A stretch of DNA of 54,372 bases from assembly GCF_018119405.1 (NCBI RefSeq), contig NZ_JAGPWC010000032.1:1-54372 (forward strand). The letters are read 5' to 3'. Shown piece by piece: positions 15,838-23,401 of the stretch. Under the pieces are notes generated by a model. The model had not been told where the DNA came from, did not search any database, and was given only the letters and a program-made list of their open reading frames with translations. The stretch's first letter is position 1; every line of letters begins with the position of its first letter. Both the position numbers and the translations under genes were made by a program. The DNA comes from Massilia sp. ST3. GTDB lineage: Bacteria; Pseudomonadota; Gammaproteobacteria; Burkholderiales; Burkholderiaceae_D.

Positions 15838-16241
15838 AGGTAACTCCCGTTGGTTAAAAATTAGATGACATCGCATGCCTAAACAGGGATGTTGGATAAA
15901 CATTAACAGTGCAAGTTCCGCAAACTCGGTGCGATAGCGCACCAAGTGGAAAGCGCTGTGCAATTTTACAACAGTGACGGAAAACCCACATTTCTCAACG
16001 GAACGCACCAATCCGGTGCGTTGTGTTTTGACGGGAAACAAAAAGGTGACGAAAGCCTGCGTGTGGGAGTGACAAAAATGCTTGTCGGAATGTTGTCGAA
16101 TGTTGGATGGCGCACAGACCGGACGGGCAGGCGCAGGCAATCTTGAGTCCAGTTAAGCGGAACCGAGGTGTTGTCAGGGTGTCAAACGACACACAGCGAC
16201 CCGGACCACACAGTCTCTCTCTTTCATTGGAGCTCAAGAAT
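15838..16241. promoter_or_regulatory. Divergent promoter region, ompA-like / HTH gene
   Basis: 404 gene-free bases between divergent genes. It holds the operator-like palindrome GGTGCG-ATAG-CGCACC (15928-15943) and, 59 bases on, the reversed arrangement AACGCACC-AATCC-GGTGCGTT (16002-16022), a perfect 8-bp stem. The region is less GC-rich than its surroundings. I could not place a confident sigma-70 box. Confidence 0.5.
15929..15942. promoter_or_regulatory. Candidate operator GTGCG-ATAG-CGCAC
   Basis: Perfect palindrome, extended by one more base pair on each side (GGTGCG...CGCACC), 91 bases upstream of the GTG start of the ompA-like gene. Member of the six-site set. Confidence 0.55.
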
Positions 16242-16856
16242 ATGCATGCAACGACTCACCACAACGCGGCCCAAGGCGAAACCGGCGCAGTGCACACTTC
16301 CAGCAACTCGGCCCTGATCGAGCGCGTCCCGCCCCAGCCGACCGAGCGCGCCCCGATCTCGCTGGCGCCGATCGAGCGCGTCCGCTCGACCTCGGCCACG
16401 CAGCGCCGCATCGAGAACATGCAAAAGCTGATCAATGAGCTCTCGAACCACGAAATGCTGGCCGACGAGATCGCCTGGTTCCTCAAATTCTCGCCGTCGG
16501 GCGCCCGTAAATACATCCGCGACCTGCGCGAAGCCGGCGTCATCGAGCTGGCGCGCTACATCGAAGGCACCGCCACCTACCTGGGCAAGGCCGTGTACCA
16601 GATCTCGCCGGACCCGGAGCGCGTCAAGGCCTTCCTGGCCGCGATCTGCCAGCCGAAGCGCGAAGGCGCCACCCCGCGCAAGGAGCGGCCGGGCCTGCGC
16701 GAGCAGAACATGGCCGGCAGCGGCCGCCACTTCCACATCCTGGCCGACGACACCCACTACGCCATCCGCGTGAACCGCAGCCCGGTGACCCGCGATCCGC
16801 TGGTGGCTGCGCTGTTCGGCCCGGCTCCAGGCCAGACTGCCAAGGAACGCGCCTGA
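16242..16856 (+). CDS. Winged-HTH DNA-binding protein, unassigned
   Basis: 204 aa from ATG 16242 (TTGGAG upstream). A disordered N-terminus (about 55 residues) is followed by a helical segment (TQRRIENMQKLINELSNHEML) and a winged helix-turn-helix (about residues 75-125: ADEIAWFLKFSPSGARKYIRDLREAGVIEL then a YIEGTATYLGKAVYQIS wing). The C-terminal part has RHFHILADDTHYAIRVNRSPVTRDPLVAALFG. It looks like a small transcriptional regulator. The divergence from ompA suggests it could control that gene. I cannot assign a named family. Confidence 0.75.
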   Translation: MHATTHHNAAQGETGAVHTSSNSALIERVPPQPTERAPISLAPIERVRSTSATQRRIENMQKLINELSNHEMLADEIAWFLKFSPSGARKYIRDLREAGVIELARYIEGTATYLGKAVYQISPDPERVKAFLAAICQPKREGATPRKERPGLREQNMAGSGRHFHILADDTHYAIRVNRSPVTRDPLVAALFGPAPGQTAKERA

Positions 16857-16864
16857 GTGCGCGC

Positions 16865-16955
16865 CCGGAGCCGGCGCGGCAGAGACCCGCGCCGGCTCCG
16901 GTCCGACGATCGCTGTCGTCATTCACCGCGCCCTGGGCGCGGTTTTGTTTTTTGG
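16865..16955 (+). terminator. Terminator of the HTH gene
   Basis: A long GC hairpin (GGAGCCGGCGCGG with CCGCGCCGGCTCC, about 16866-16900) follows the stop at 16856. A second stem, CCGCGCC/GGGCGCGG at 16926-16942, leads into TTTTGTTTTTT, a canonical intrinsic terminator. Confidence 0.88.
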
Positions 16956-17084
16956 GCCGCGCCGATCCGGCGATGTTGGGTAAACAACTATTTGCACGAG
17001 GCACCTTGGAAACCGGTCAATAATCCTCACCTGTCCGCCATGCGACGGTCCCCGGACCGCCCGTTCAACCGATAAGGAGTGACG

Positions 17085-17834
17085 ATGTTACCGAGTGCCG
17101 AAACGCTGCAGGGAAAACCCGTGCCGAACGTGACCTTCAAGGCGCGTCCCGACGACCAGTGGCGCGACCTGACCACCGACGAGCTGTTCAAGGGCAAAAC
17201 CGTGGTCGTGTTCTCGCTGCCCGGCGCCTTCACGCCGACCTGCTCCTCGACCCACCTGCCGCGCTATAACGAGCTGGCGCCCGTGCTGCGCGCGAATGGC
17301 GTCGACGACATCCTGTGCATCTCGGTCAACGACGCCTTCGTGATGAACCAGTGGAAGGCCGGCCAGGACGCCGGGAACATCACCGTCATCCCCGACGGCA
17401 ACGGCGACTTCACCGAAGGCATGGGCATGCTGGTCGACAAGCGCGACCTCGGCTTCGGCAAGCGCTCGTGGCGCTATTCGATGCTGGTGCGCGACGGCGT
17501 GGTCGAGAAGGTCTTCATCGAGCCGGACAAGGAGGGCGATCCCTTCGAAGTGTCCGATGCCGACACCATGCTGCGCTACCTGAACCCGAAGGCCGTGGTG
17601 CCCGAGCCGGTCGTGATGTTCTCGCGTCCCGGCTGTCCGCACTGCGCGCGTGCCAAGCGCGCGCTCGGCGAAGCCGGCATCGTGTTCACCGATATTTCCG
17701 AGGACCAGAAAATCACCACCAGCGTGCTGCGCGGCGTGACGGGACGCCTGACCTGGCCCCAGGTCTTCGTCGGCGGCCGCCTGATCGGCGGCGCGGACGA
17801 GCTGGCGGCCTGGCTGGCCGAGCGGGCGCAGTGA
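17085..17834 (+). CDS. Hybrid peroxiredoxin-glutaredoxin (Prx5-Grx)
   Basis: 249-aa fusion enzyme that reduces H2O2 and alkyl hydroperoxides using glutathione through its own glutaredoxin domain. The peroxiredoxin-5-type domain (about residues 1-165) has the active-site motif PGAFTPTCS with peroxidatic Cys53. The glutaredoxin domain (about 173-249) has CPHC (Cys184, Cys187), TWPQVFV and GG for glutathione binding. ATG 17085 is 5 bases after AAGGAG; the in-frame GTG at 17079 would overlap that site. Its stop region touches the MtfA-like gene, suggesting co-transcription. Confidence 0.95.
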   Translation: MLPSAETLQGKPVPNVTFKARPDDQWRDLTTDELFKGKTVVVFSLPGAFTPTCSSTHLPRYNELAPVLRANGVDDILCISVNDAFVMNQWKAGQDAGNITVIPDGNGDFTEGMGMLVDKRDLGFGKRSWRYSMLVRDGVVEKVFIEPDKEGDPFEVSDADTMLRYLNPKAVVPEPVVMFSRPGCPHCARAKRALGEAGIVFTDISEDQKITTSVLRGVTGRLTWPQVFVGGRLIGGADELAAWLAERAQ

Positions 17835-17842
17835 CGGACGGC

Positions 17843-18736
17843 ATGGCCATGGACACCCTGATCCTCGCGCTGCTCGCCACGGCGGTGCTGCTGGCCTGGC
17901 TGGTGCCGCACTGGCGCCGGCGCCGCGCGCTGGCGCGTCCGCTGCCGCCTGCCCAGGTGGCGGTGCTGGCGCGCAACGTCGCGCAGTATGCTGGCATGGA
18001 CGGCAACCAGCGGCGCAAGCTGGCGCGCATGGTCCAGCAATTCCTGTTCGAGAAGAAATTCGTCGGCTGCGCCGGCCTCGAGCTGACCGACGAGATGCGC
18101 GTCACCATCGCCGGCCAGGCCTGCCTGCTGCTGCTCGGACGCGCCGCCGACGACGAACCGGCCGCGCTGTATCCGGCGCTGCACACGATCCTGGTCTACC
18201 CGGGCGCTTTCCTGGTGCCGCGCAAGGAGGTCGACGTGGCCGGCGTGGTGACCGAGGCGCGCCAGGACCTGCTGGGCGAATCCTGGGGCGATGGCCGCGT
18301 GATCCTGTCCTGGGACCATGTGCGGCGCGCCGGCCAGCCCGAGCCGCCGGGCCACAACGTGGTCCTGCACGAGTTCGCGCACCAGCTCGACAGCGAGTCG
18401 GGCAGCACCAACGGCGCCCCCTACCTGGGCAGCCGCGAGCGCTACCGCAGCTGGTCCGAAGTGCTGTCGCGCGACTTTGCCAACTTGCGCCACGACGCCA
18501 TGTGGGGCCTGCCCGGCGTGCTCGACCATTATGGCGCCAGCAGCCCGGCCGAGTTCTTCGCGGTGGCCACCGAGAGCTTCTTCGAACAGCCGCACCAGCT
18601 GTCGATGCGCCATCCGGCGCTGTACGCGGAATTCCTCAAGTACTTCCGGATCGATCCGCGTCAATGGCAGAGCGCGCCGCCGCCCGTCACGCTGGAACCG
18701 GACCCGCCCGGCGTGGTCTACGGACAGTGGCGCTGA
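17843..18736 (+). CDS. MtfA-like zinc peptidase
   Basis: 297 aa from ATG 17843; an alternative GTG at 17831 overlaps the previous stop by four bases, and ATG 17849 is also possible. An N-terminal hydrophobic helix (about residues 3-18, DTLILALLATAVLLAWLVP) suggests a membrane anchor. The peptidase domain carries HEFAHQLD (HExxH zinc motif) and downstream PAEFFAVATESFFEQ, which holds the third ligand Glu. E. coli MtfA is a zinc aminopeptidase that binds Mlc to control ptsG; that partner is unlikely here. Translationally close to the Prx-Grx gene. Confidence 0.88.
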   Translation: MAMDTLILALLATAVLLAWLVPHWRRRRALARPLPPAQVAVLARNVAQYAGMDGNQRRKLARMVQQFLFEKKFVGCAGLELTDEMRVTIAGQACLLLLGRAADDEPAALYPALHTILVYPGAFLVPRKEVDVAGVVTEARQDLLGESWGDGRVILSWDHVRRAGQPEPPGHNVVLHEFAHQLDSESGSTNGAPYLGSRERYRSWSEVLSRDFANLRHDAMWGLPGVLDHYGASSPAEFFAVATESFFEQPHQLSMRHPALYAEFLKYFRIDPRQWQSAPPPVTLEPDPPGVVYGQWR

Positions 18737-18757
18737 CGCTGAGCTCATTGGGCTTAG

Positions 18758-18771
18758 GTGCGTCGGCGTAC
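18758..18771. promoter_or_regulatory. Candidate operator GTGCG-TCGG-CGTAC
   Basis: Lies 57 bases ahead of the glycine-zipper stress protein gene at 18828. Its right half-site CGTAC is the same variant as in the site before the Crp/Fnr gene (2413). Sixth member of the set. Confidence 0.4.
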
Positions 18772-18827
18772 AGAGCGGAAAGCGCGACGGGAGCATGCTT
18801 GAGCCACCACGACCAGGAGGAACCGCT

Positions 18828-19388
18828 ATGTCCACCATCATCGCAGGGCACGTACAGCTTCAGGAAGACGTCGAGCGCGCACGCCGCGCGTTGATCGACG
18901 CCGGGTTCGACGCCGACCGCATCAGCGGCTTCTATGTCAGCCAGCCCGGCCAGCACGACACGACCCCGCTCGGCGGCGACAACATCCTGTCGCCCGGGGC
19001 CAAGGAAACCCCGGAAGGGGTCGTGAAAGGTGTCGCCACCGGCGGCGCCGTGGGGCTCGCCATCGGCGCCGCCACGGCCCCGCTCACCGGGCCGCTGGGC
19101 CCGATCGTCGGCGGCCTGGTCGGCGGCCACGTCGGCTCGCTGTTCAGTTTCAGCAAGATGAAGGAAGCCGGCGAGGCCGAGAAGGGCGGCGACGGCGAGA
19201 ACGCCATCCCGCCGCGCCTGACCGGCATGCTGGTGGCGGTGGCCTTCGACGATACCGGCCTGGAGGGCAAGGCCGTCGACATCCTGCGCCAGCTCGGCGC
19301 CGAGCGCATCGAGCGGGCCAAGGGCAACATCGTCGACGGCGACTGGGCCGATTTCGACGCCACTTGCCGGCCCGACGTCATCGCCTAG
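18828..19388 (+). CDS. Glycine-zipper general-stress-like protein
   Basis: 186 aa from ATG 18828 (AGGAGGA site). The soluble N-terminal domain (about residues 1-45, VQLEDVERARRALIDAGFDADRISGFYVSQPGQH-like) resembles regulators or flavour proteins of the GspS/ferredoxin-like stress group (small alpha-beta fold starting with a helix after a strand). A glycine-rich hydrophobic hairpin (about 65-105, GVATGGAVGLAIGAATAPLTGPLGPIVGG) is followed by a second alpha-beta segment ending AERIERAKGNIVDGDWADFD. The two alpha-beta halves around an inserted membrane-active hairpin are typical of 'general stress protein' entries; biochemical role unknown. Confidence 0.7.
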   Translation: MSTIIAGHVQLQEDVERARRALIDAGFDADRISGFYVSQPGQHDTTPLGGDNILSPGAKETPEGVVKGVATGGAVGLAIGAATAPLTGPLGPIVGGLVGGHVGSLFSFSKMKEAGEAEKGGDGENAIPPRLTGMLVAVAFDDTGLEGKAVDILRQLGAERIERAKGNIVDGDWADFDATCRPDVIA

Positions 19389-19399
19389 CGCCGGCGTCA

Positions 19400-19421
19400 A
19401 GGGCGATCTATTGATCGCCCT
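19400..19421 (+). terminator. Hairpin after the glycine-zipper stress gene
   Basis: AGGGCGATC (19400-19408), loop TATT, GATCGCCCT (19413-19421) form a 9-bp perfect stem 12 bases after the stop codon. No T-run follows, so it is a weak intrinsic terminator or an mRNA-end hairpin. Confidence 0.5.
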
Positions 19422-19506
19422 CAAAAGACCTACCTCAAGGCTTCCCTACACTCCCGATTTCGTGCCGCGCGCCCGGCGCGGCGGATTGAGACAAGGGAAC
19501 CGATTC

Positions 19507-20250
19507 ATGAGTAAACAAGTAGCCCTGGTGACGGGCGGACTGGGCGGGCTCGGCACGGCAGTGTGCCGTCGCCTGCACCAGGAGGGATTTCTCGTTGCAG
19601 CGACCTGTTCGCCGTCCAACGGCCAGCGCCATGCCTGGCTGTCGGCACAGCGCGACGAAGGCGTGGACGTGCTGGTGGTGGAGGCCGACGTGGCCGACGA
19701 CGGCGCTTGCGCCAATGCCGTGGCGCGCGTGCTGGCCGAGACCGGCCGCATCGACGTGCTGGTCAACAATGCCGGCATCACGCGCGACCGCAGCCTGCGC
19801 AAGATGGCCGTGGACGACTGGCACGCCGTCCTCGGCACCAACCTCGACAGCGTGTTCAGCATGACGCGCCACGTGCTCGAGCAGATGATCGAACGGCGCT
19901 GGGGCAGGGTGATCAATATCTCCTCGGTCAACGGCCAGCAGGGCGCCTTCGGCCAGGCCAACTATGCCGCGGCCAAGGCCGGCATGCACGGCTTCACCAA
20001 GGCCCTGGCGCTGGAAGTCGCGCGCCACGGGATCACGGTGAACACCGTGTCGCCGGGCTACCTGGACACCAGGATGGTGCGCGACGTGCCGCCGCAGGTG
20101 ATGAAGGAACGCATCCTGCCGGGCATCCCCGTCGGACGCCTCGGCGCGCCGGACGAGGTGGCGGGGCTGGTGGCCTACCTTGCGTCGGAGGGAGCGGGCT
20201 ATGTGACCGGCGCGAATATCGCGATCAATGGCGGGCAGCACATGTGCTGA
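19507..20250 (+). CDS. phbB: Acetoacetyl-CoA reductase (PHA pathway SDR)
   Basis: 247-aa short-chain dehydrogenase. It reduces acetoacetyl-CoA to (R)-3-hydroxybutyryl-CoA with NADPH, the monomer step of polyhydroxybutyrate synthesis. Cofactor motif TGGLGGLG (residues 9-16), NNAG (87-90), catalytic Ser140, Tyr153 and Lys157 (YAAAK). The NISSVNGQQGAFGQANY context is characteristic of PhaB/PhbB rather than FabG. No phaA or phaC gene is adjacent, but a phasin and a PhaD-like regulator lie 12 kb away. ATG 19507 with AAGGGA upstream. Confidence 0.88.
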   Translation: MSKQVALVTGGLGGLGTAVCRRLHQEGFLVAATCSPSNGQRHAWLSAQRDEGVDVLVVEADVADDGACANAVARVLAETGRIDVLVNNAGITRDRSLRKMAVDDWHAVLGTNLDSVFSMTRHVLEQMIERRWGRVINISSVNGQQGAFGQANYAAAKAGMHGFTKALALEVARHGITVNTVSPGYLDTRMVRDVPPQVMKERILPGIPVGRLGAPDEVAGLVAYLASEGAGYVTGANIAINGGQHMC

Positions 20251-20269
20251 CATAATCAGCGGCTATCCC

Positions 20270-20372
20270 GTAGGGTGGGCGGGTCCTCCCGCCCACGCGG
20301 TGATCGTTGGCGGTGCAGCTTTCGCGCACGAGATCGGAGCCGGCAACAATCCACGCGGGAGCCGATCGTCCA
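20270..20372. repeat. GTAGGG palindromic element, right arm degenerate
   Basis: Between the convergent phbB and 20373 genes. The left arm GTAGGGTGGGCGGGTCCTCCCGCCCACGCGG (hairpin) is followed by CGCACGAGATCGGAGCC, which matches the middle of the element at 45535. The right arm expected to end in CCCTAC is not recognisable and abuts the end of the minus-strand gene, so this copy is truncated. Confidence 0.75.
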
Positions 20373-20897
20373 TCACGCCGGCGCTGTCGGCGGCTTCGGC
20401 GCCTGCGCCTCGATCAGCTTGATCTGCTTGTGGATTTTCTCCAGCGCCAGCAGGATCGGCGCCGGCTGGCCGGTCGTCACCGCCCCGGCGAAGGCCAGCA
20501 GCCCGGCCACCAGGGTGGTGACTTCGCCGATCAGCCCGATCTTGCGGATCTTCTCCGCGGCATCGGCCGTGAGCGCCATCAGGTGGCTCTGCGGCTTGCC
20601 CAATCCTTTCACGATGACGATGGCGGCATCGGCGTACAAGCCATTGGCGCGCTGGCGCAGCAGGATCTCGTCTTCCAGCAGCGCGCGCATGGCAGCCTGC
20701 ACCTTCTCCGGGACGCTGCCGCCGCCGTAGCTGCGGATCTCCTTCATGATGCGTTCGTGCAGCTGGTCGGCGCAGGACGACAGCTGGTCCGCCAGCTCGA
20801 CCACCTGGTCGACGCTCGACAGGCCGCCGCCGGGCCGGTTCGCCGCCGGCGTATTCGTGGGCGCGGCGGCGTGGGAAGAAGGGGAAGGGTTCGTCAT
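20373..20897 (-). CDS. Unassigned protein paired with a lipoprotein
   Basis: 174 aa. A disordered Pro/Ala N-terminus (about 25 residues) is followed by a helical region (SVDQVVELADQLSSCADQLHERIMKEIRSYGG, then VQAAMRALLEDEILLRQRANGLYADAAIVIVKGLGKPQ) and a hydrophobic stretch (IGEVTTLVAGLLAFAGAVTTG, about residues 123-143), and a basic helical tail. I do not recognise a family. It starts 10 bases after the stop of the lipoprotein gene at 20908, so the two are almost certainly co-translated and probably act together at the membrane. Confidence 0.7.
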   Translation of the reverse strand: MTNPSPSSHAAAPTNTPAANRPGGGLSSVDQVVELADQLSSCADQLHERIMKEIRSYGGGSVPEKVQAAMRALLEDEILLRQRANGLYADAAIVIVKGLGKPQSHLMALTADAAEKIRKIGLIGEVTTLVAGLLAFAGAVTTGQPAPILLALEKIHKQIKLIEAQAPKPPTAPA

Positions 20898-20907
20898 GGC
20901 AGGCCTC

Positions 20908-21759
20908 TCAATCGCCGGACAGGTTGTCGCGGATGGTGCGCAGGTCGCGGCCGTAGTTCGCGAGCAGGCGCCGGACTTCGTCGCTGGTCAGCTTGTTCAT
21001 GTGTTCGCGCATCTTCTGGTGGCCGAGCGCCACCTTGGTCAAGCCCTGCAGCGTCAGTTCGTAGCGCCGGTCGATCAGCCGGTATTCGGTCGACTTGTTC
21101 AGGTAATGGACCTTGGCCAGGGTGACCAGCATGCGGTCGGCGCTGCGCGTCGAGAACGGGATCTCGACATCGAAAATGCCGAGCACGGTCTTCTTCTCAT
21201 TCTCGTTGGTCTTGTAGTACAGGCGTGTGAGCGAGATCATGGCGTCGAGCAGGACCTGCACGTCGGCGTCGCCGTCGCGCACCATGGTCTCGACGCTGCG
21301 GTTCTGGTAGCCCGAGGCGATGACCCGCGTCAGCAGCCGGGTCAGGCCGGTATAGGCGGCGATGTGGCGCTGCTGCAGGCCGGAATCGGTATTCGCCTTC
21401 AAGCCATTGCCCAGGTCATCGATGCGCTCGGACAGGTCGTAGCGGCCGTCGCCCGCCAGCAGGCTGAGCGTTTGCATGTAGAGCACCAGGGTCTTCTGGA
21501 TGGCGACGAAATCGTCGTAGACGGCGCGGCGCTTGGCGTCGTTCTCGCGCGCCAGCTTGTCGGCCGCGGGCGACAGGTAGGGCTGTTCGCGCTCGTAGGT
21601 GTCGCGGTAGCGGCGCGCCAGTTCGGAATAGCCGCCGAGGCGGGCGGAGGCGTCTGCGAACTCGCGCACCTCCTGCAGGCTGACGGGACCGGTCGTGGCG
21701 CAGCCGGCCAGCAGCAGGCTGGCGGCCAGGCCCAGGTGGATCGCAAGGCGATGGAGCAT
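20908..21759 (-). CDS. Unassigned lipoprotein
   Basis: 283 aa. Signal peptide with lipobox LLLAGC (Cys20). The mature protein is predicted almost entirely helical, with a run of long amphipathic helices (EFADASARLGGYSELARRYRDTYEREQPYL, YDDFVAIQKTLVLYMQTLSLLAGD, HIAAYTGLTRLLTRVIASGYQN, EYRLIDRRYELTLQGLTKVALGHQKMREHM). No catalytic motif seen and no family recognised. It leads the two-gene unit with 20373-20897. Confidence 0.72.
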   Translation of the reverse strand: MLHRLAIHLGLAASLLLAGCATTGPVSLQEVREFADASARLGGYSELARRYRDTYEREQPYLSPAADKLARENDAKRRAVYDDFVAIQKTLVLYMQTLSLLAGDGRYDLSERIDDLGNGLKANTDSGLQQRHIAAYTGLTRLLTRVIASGYQNRSVETMVRDGDADVQVLLDAMISLTRLYYKTNENEKKTVLGIFDVEIPFSTRSADRMLVTLAKVHYLNKSTEYRLIDRRYELTLQGLTKVALGHQKMREHMNKLTSDEVRRLLANYGRDLRTIRDNLSGD

Positions 21760-21845
21760 CGGAGGTCCTCCCGGCCGCGCAACGTGGCGGCCTGAACCTC
21801 CTCATTCTTTCAAACCCGGATCGGCCTGATCTTGCTGAGGGTCAA

Positions 21846-22211
21846 CTAAGCGACTTTGGCGGGGTCGAAATGCGGATTCTGGATGACGCCGAACAGGTTG
21901 CCGAAGGGATCGCGCACGGTGGCGACACGGATGCCGTCGCCGACGTCGGCCACCGGCGACTCGACCGTGGCGCCGAGCTCCAGCAGGCGGGCGAGTTCGG
22001 CGTCGGCGTCCTGGGTACCCCAGTAGGCGGTGGCGCCGGCGGTGCCGGGCTGGCCGTCCGGGATCAGCCCCAGTTCGAAGCCGCCGATCTCGAAGCCGAC
22101 ATAGAAGGGCTGGTCGAAGTAGGGGGCCTTGCCGGCCACGCGTGCATACCATGCGGCGGCCTCGGCCAGGTTGGCGACGGGGTAGATGACGGTGCGCAGT
22201 CCTTGGATCAT
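21846..22211 (-). CDS. VOC-superfamily (glyoxalase-like) protein
   Basis: 121-aa single-domain vicinal-oxygen-chelate protein with two beta-alpha-beta-beta-beta halves: LRTVIYPVANLAEAAAWYARV with GFEIGGFELGLIPDG, then AYWGTQDADAELARLLELGATVES with GIRVATVRDPFGNLFGVIQNP. The DPFGN element is typical of the family. Only some of the usual metal ligands (His/Glu) are present, so it may be non-enzymatic or use other ligands. The substrate cannot be inferred. Appears monocistronic. Confidence 0.85.
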   Translation of the reverse strand: MIQGLRTVIYPVANLAEAAAWYARVAGKAPYFDQPFYVGFEIGGFELGLIPDGQPGTAGATAYWGTQDADAELARLLELGATVESPVADVGDGIRVATVRDPFGNLFGVIQNPHFDPAKVA

Positions 22212-22265
22212 ATCGGCTCCTGATGGGTGGGAAGCAGCGATGTTGCCTGACCGGCATGAGCTTGT

Positions 22266-23051
22266 CTAGCGGCCCCGGCGGTATTCTTCCAGCCAGCCGA
22301 AGGAGGCCTGGGTCTCGCTCAGGGGCAGGTATTCGCAGCCTACCCAGCCCTCATAGCCGAGCTCGTCAAGCAGGCGGAACAGGAAGGGAAAATGGATCTC
22401 GCCGGTGCCCGGCTGGTGGCGGCCGGGCACGTCCGCCAGCTGGATGTGGCGGATCAGGCCAAGGTGCTGGCGCAGGGTGGCGGCCAGGTCGCCTTCCATG
22501 CGCTGCATGTGGTAGATGTCGTACTGCATGAACAGGTTGGCCGCCCCGCACTCCGCGATGACCTCGGCCGCCTGCCGCGTGCCCGTCAAAAAATAGCCCG
22601 GCACGTCGCGGTCGTTGATGGGTTCGATGAGCAGCGCGATCCCGTGCTCGGCGCAGCGGGCCGCGGCGAAGCGCAGGTTGTCGACATAGGCCGCATGCGC
22701 CCGCTCGCGCGCCACGCCGTGCGGCAACAGGCCGGCCAGGCAATGCAGGCGCGGCGTGCCGAGTTCGAGCGCATAGTCCAGCGCCAGCGCCACGCTGTCC
22801 TGGAATTCCCCGACCCGGCGCGGATCGCAGGCCAGCCCGCGTTCCCCCGCCGCCCAATCCCCGGCCGGCAGGTTATGCAACACCATCTTCAGCCCTTGCC
22901 GATCGAGCCGCTGGGCAATGCTGTCCGCCTCCACCCCATACGGAAACATGCACTCCACCCCCTCGAACCCCGCCGCCCGCGCCAGCGCAAAGCGCTCCAG
23001 GAAGGGCGCTTCGTTGAACAGCATACTCAGGTTGGCGGCGAACTGGGGCAT
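22266..23051 (-). CDS. hyi: Hydroxypyruvate isomerase (TIM-barrel)
   Basis: 261-aa enzyme that interconverts hydroxypyruvate and tartronate semialdehyde. It starts MPQFAANLSMLFNEAPFLERFALARAAGF, the classic Hyi N-terminus, which is why ATG 23051 is chosen over an upstream TTG at 23072. Further family motifs are FEGVECMFPY, the metal-ligand Glu in ALLIEPINDRDVPGYF, QYDIYHMQRMEG (Asp and His ligands) and a terminal GWVGCEYLP. No glyoxylate-pathway partner (gcl, glxR) is adjacent. OtnI-like activity is an alternative. Confidence 0.88.
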   Translation of the reverse strand: MPQFAANLSMLFNEAPFLERFALARAAGFEGVECMFPYGVEADSIAQRLDRQGLKMVLHNLPAGDWAAGERGLACDPRRVGEFQDSVALALDYALELGTPRLHCLAGLLPHGVARERAHAAYVDNLRFAAARCAEHGIALLIEPINDRDVPGYFLTGTRQAAEVIAECGAANLFMQYDIYHMQRMEGDLAATLRQHLGLIRHIQLADVPGRHQPGTGEIHFPFLFRLLDELGYEGWVGCEYLPLSETQASFGWLEEYRRGR

Positions 23052-23401
23052 GGCTGAATCGCAAGTCGGCAAACCCCTATGCTACCGCAACCGCGCTCCA
23101 AGCCGCTCAACCGGGGTCAGAGTCGAATTGTTGGGCAATTCCTCAAAGTTGCCAAACAATTCGACTCCGACCCCAATTATTTTTCGAGCCCCTCAGCAAT
23201 TTTTAAACGGCAGGCTATTGTCCGAGGGGGATAAATTGCTGAGCTTTACGTTTTCGCCGTTTTTCGTTTCCGCCCGGCGAAAAAATAAATAGGGTCAGAG
23301 TCGAATTGTTGGGCAATTACCTAAAGTTGCCAAAGAATTCGACTCTGACCCTAGTGGGATTCTCGGGAGAGAGGGGCCGCTCGGGGCGGCCGGGGAACAG
23401 A
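23052..23401. repeat. AT-rich composite intergenic region with paired 62-bp palindromes
   Basis: 350 gene-free bases between rhlE (3' end) and hyi (5' end), both on the minus strand. Two near-identical long hairpins bracket an AT-rich core. Copy 1 is 23113-23174 (26-bp arms from GGGGTCAGAGTCGAATTG, 10-base loop, one mismatch). Copy 2 is 23291-23352 (AGGGTCAGAGTCGAATTG...GACCCT). The core holds CTCAGCAATTT/AAATTGCTGAG (23192-23202 with 23233-23243) and TTTTCGCCG/CGGCGAAAA (23251-23259 with 23275-23283). Confidence 0.85.

Noticed and set aside
18828..19388. Membrane transporter, because of the hydrophobic stretch
   Set aside because: The hydrophobic part is a glycine-zipper-like hairpin inside a soluble alpha-beta protein; there are too few helices for a transporter.
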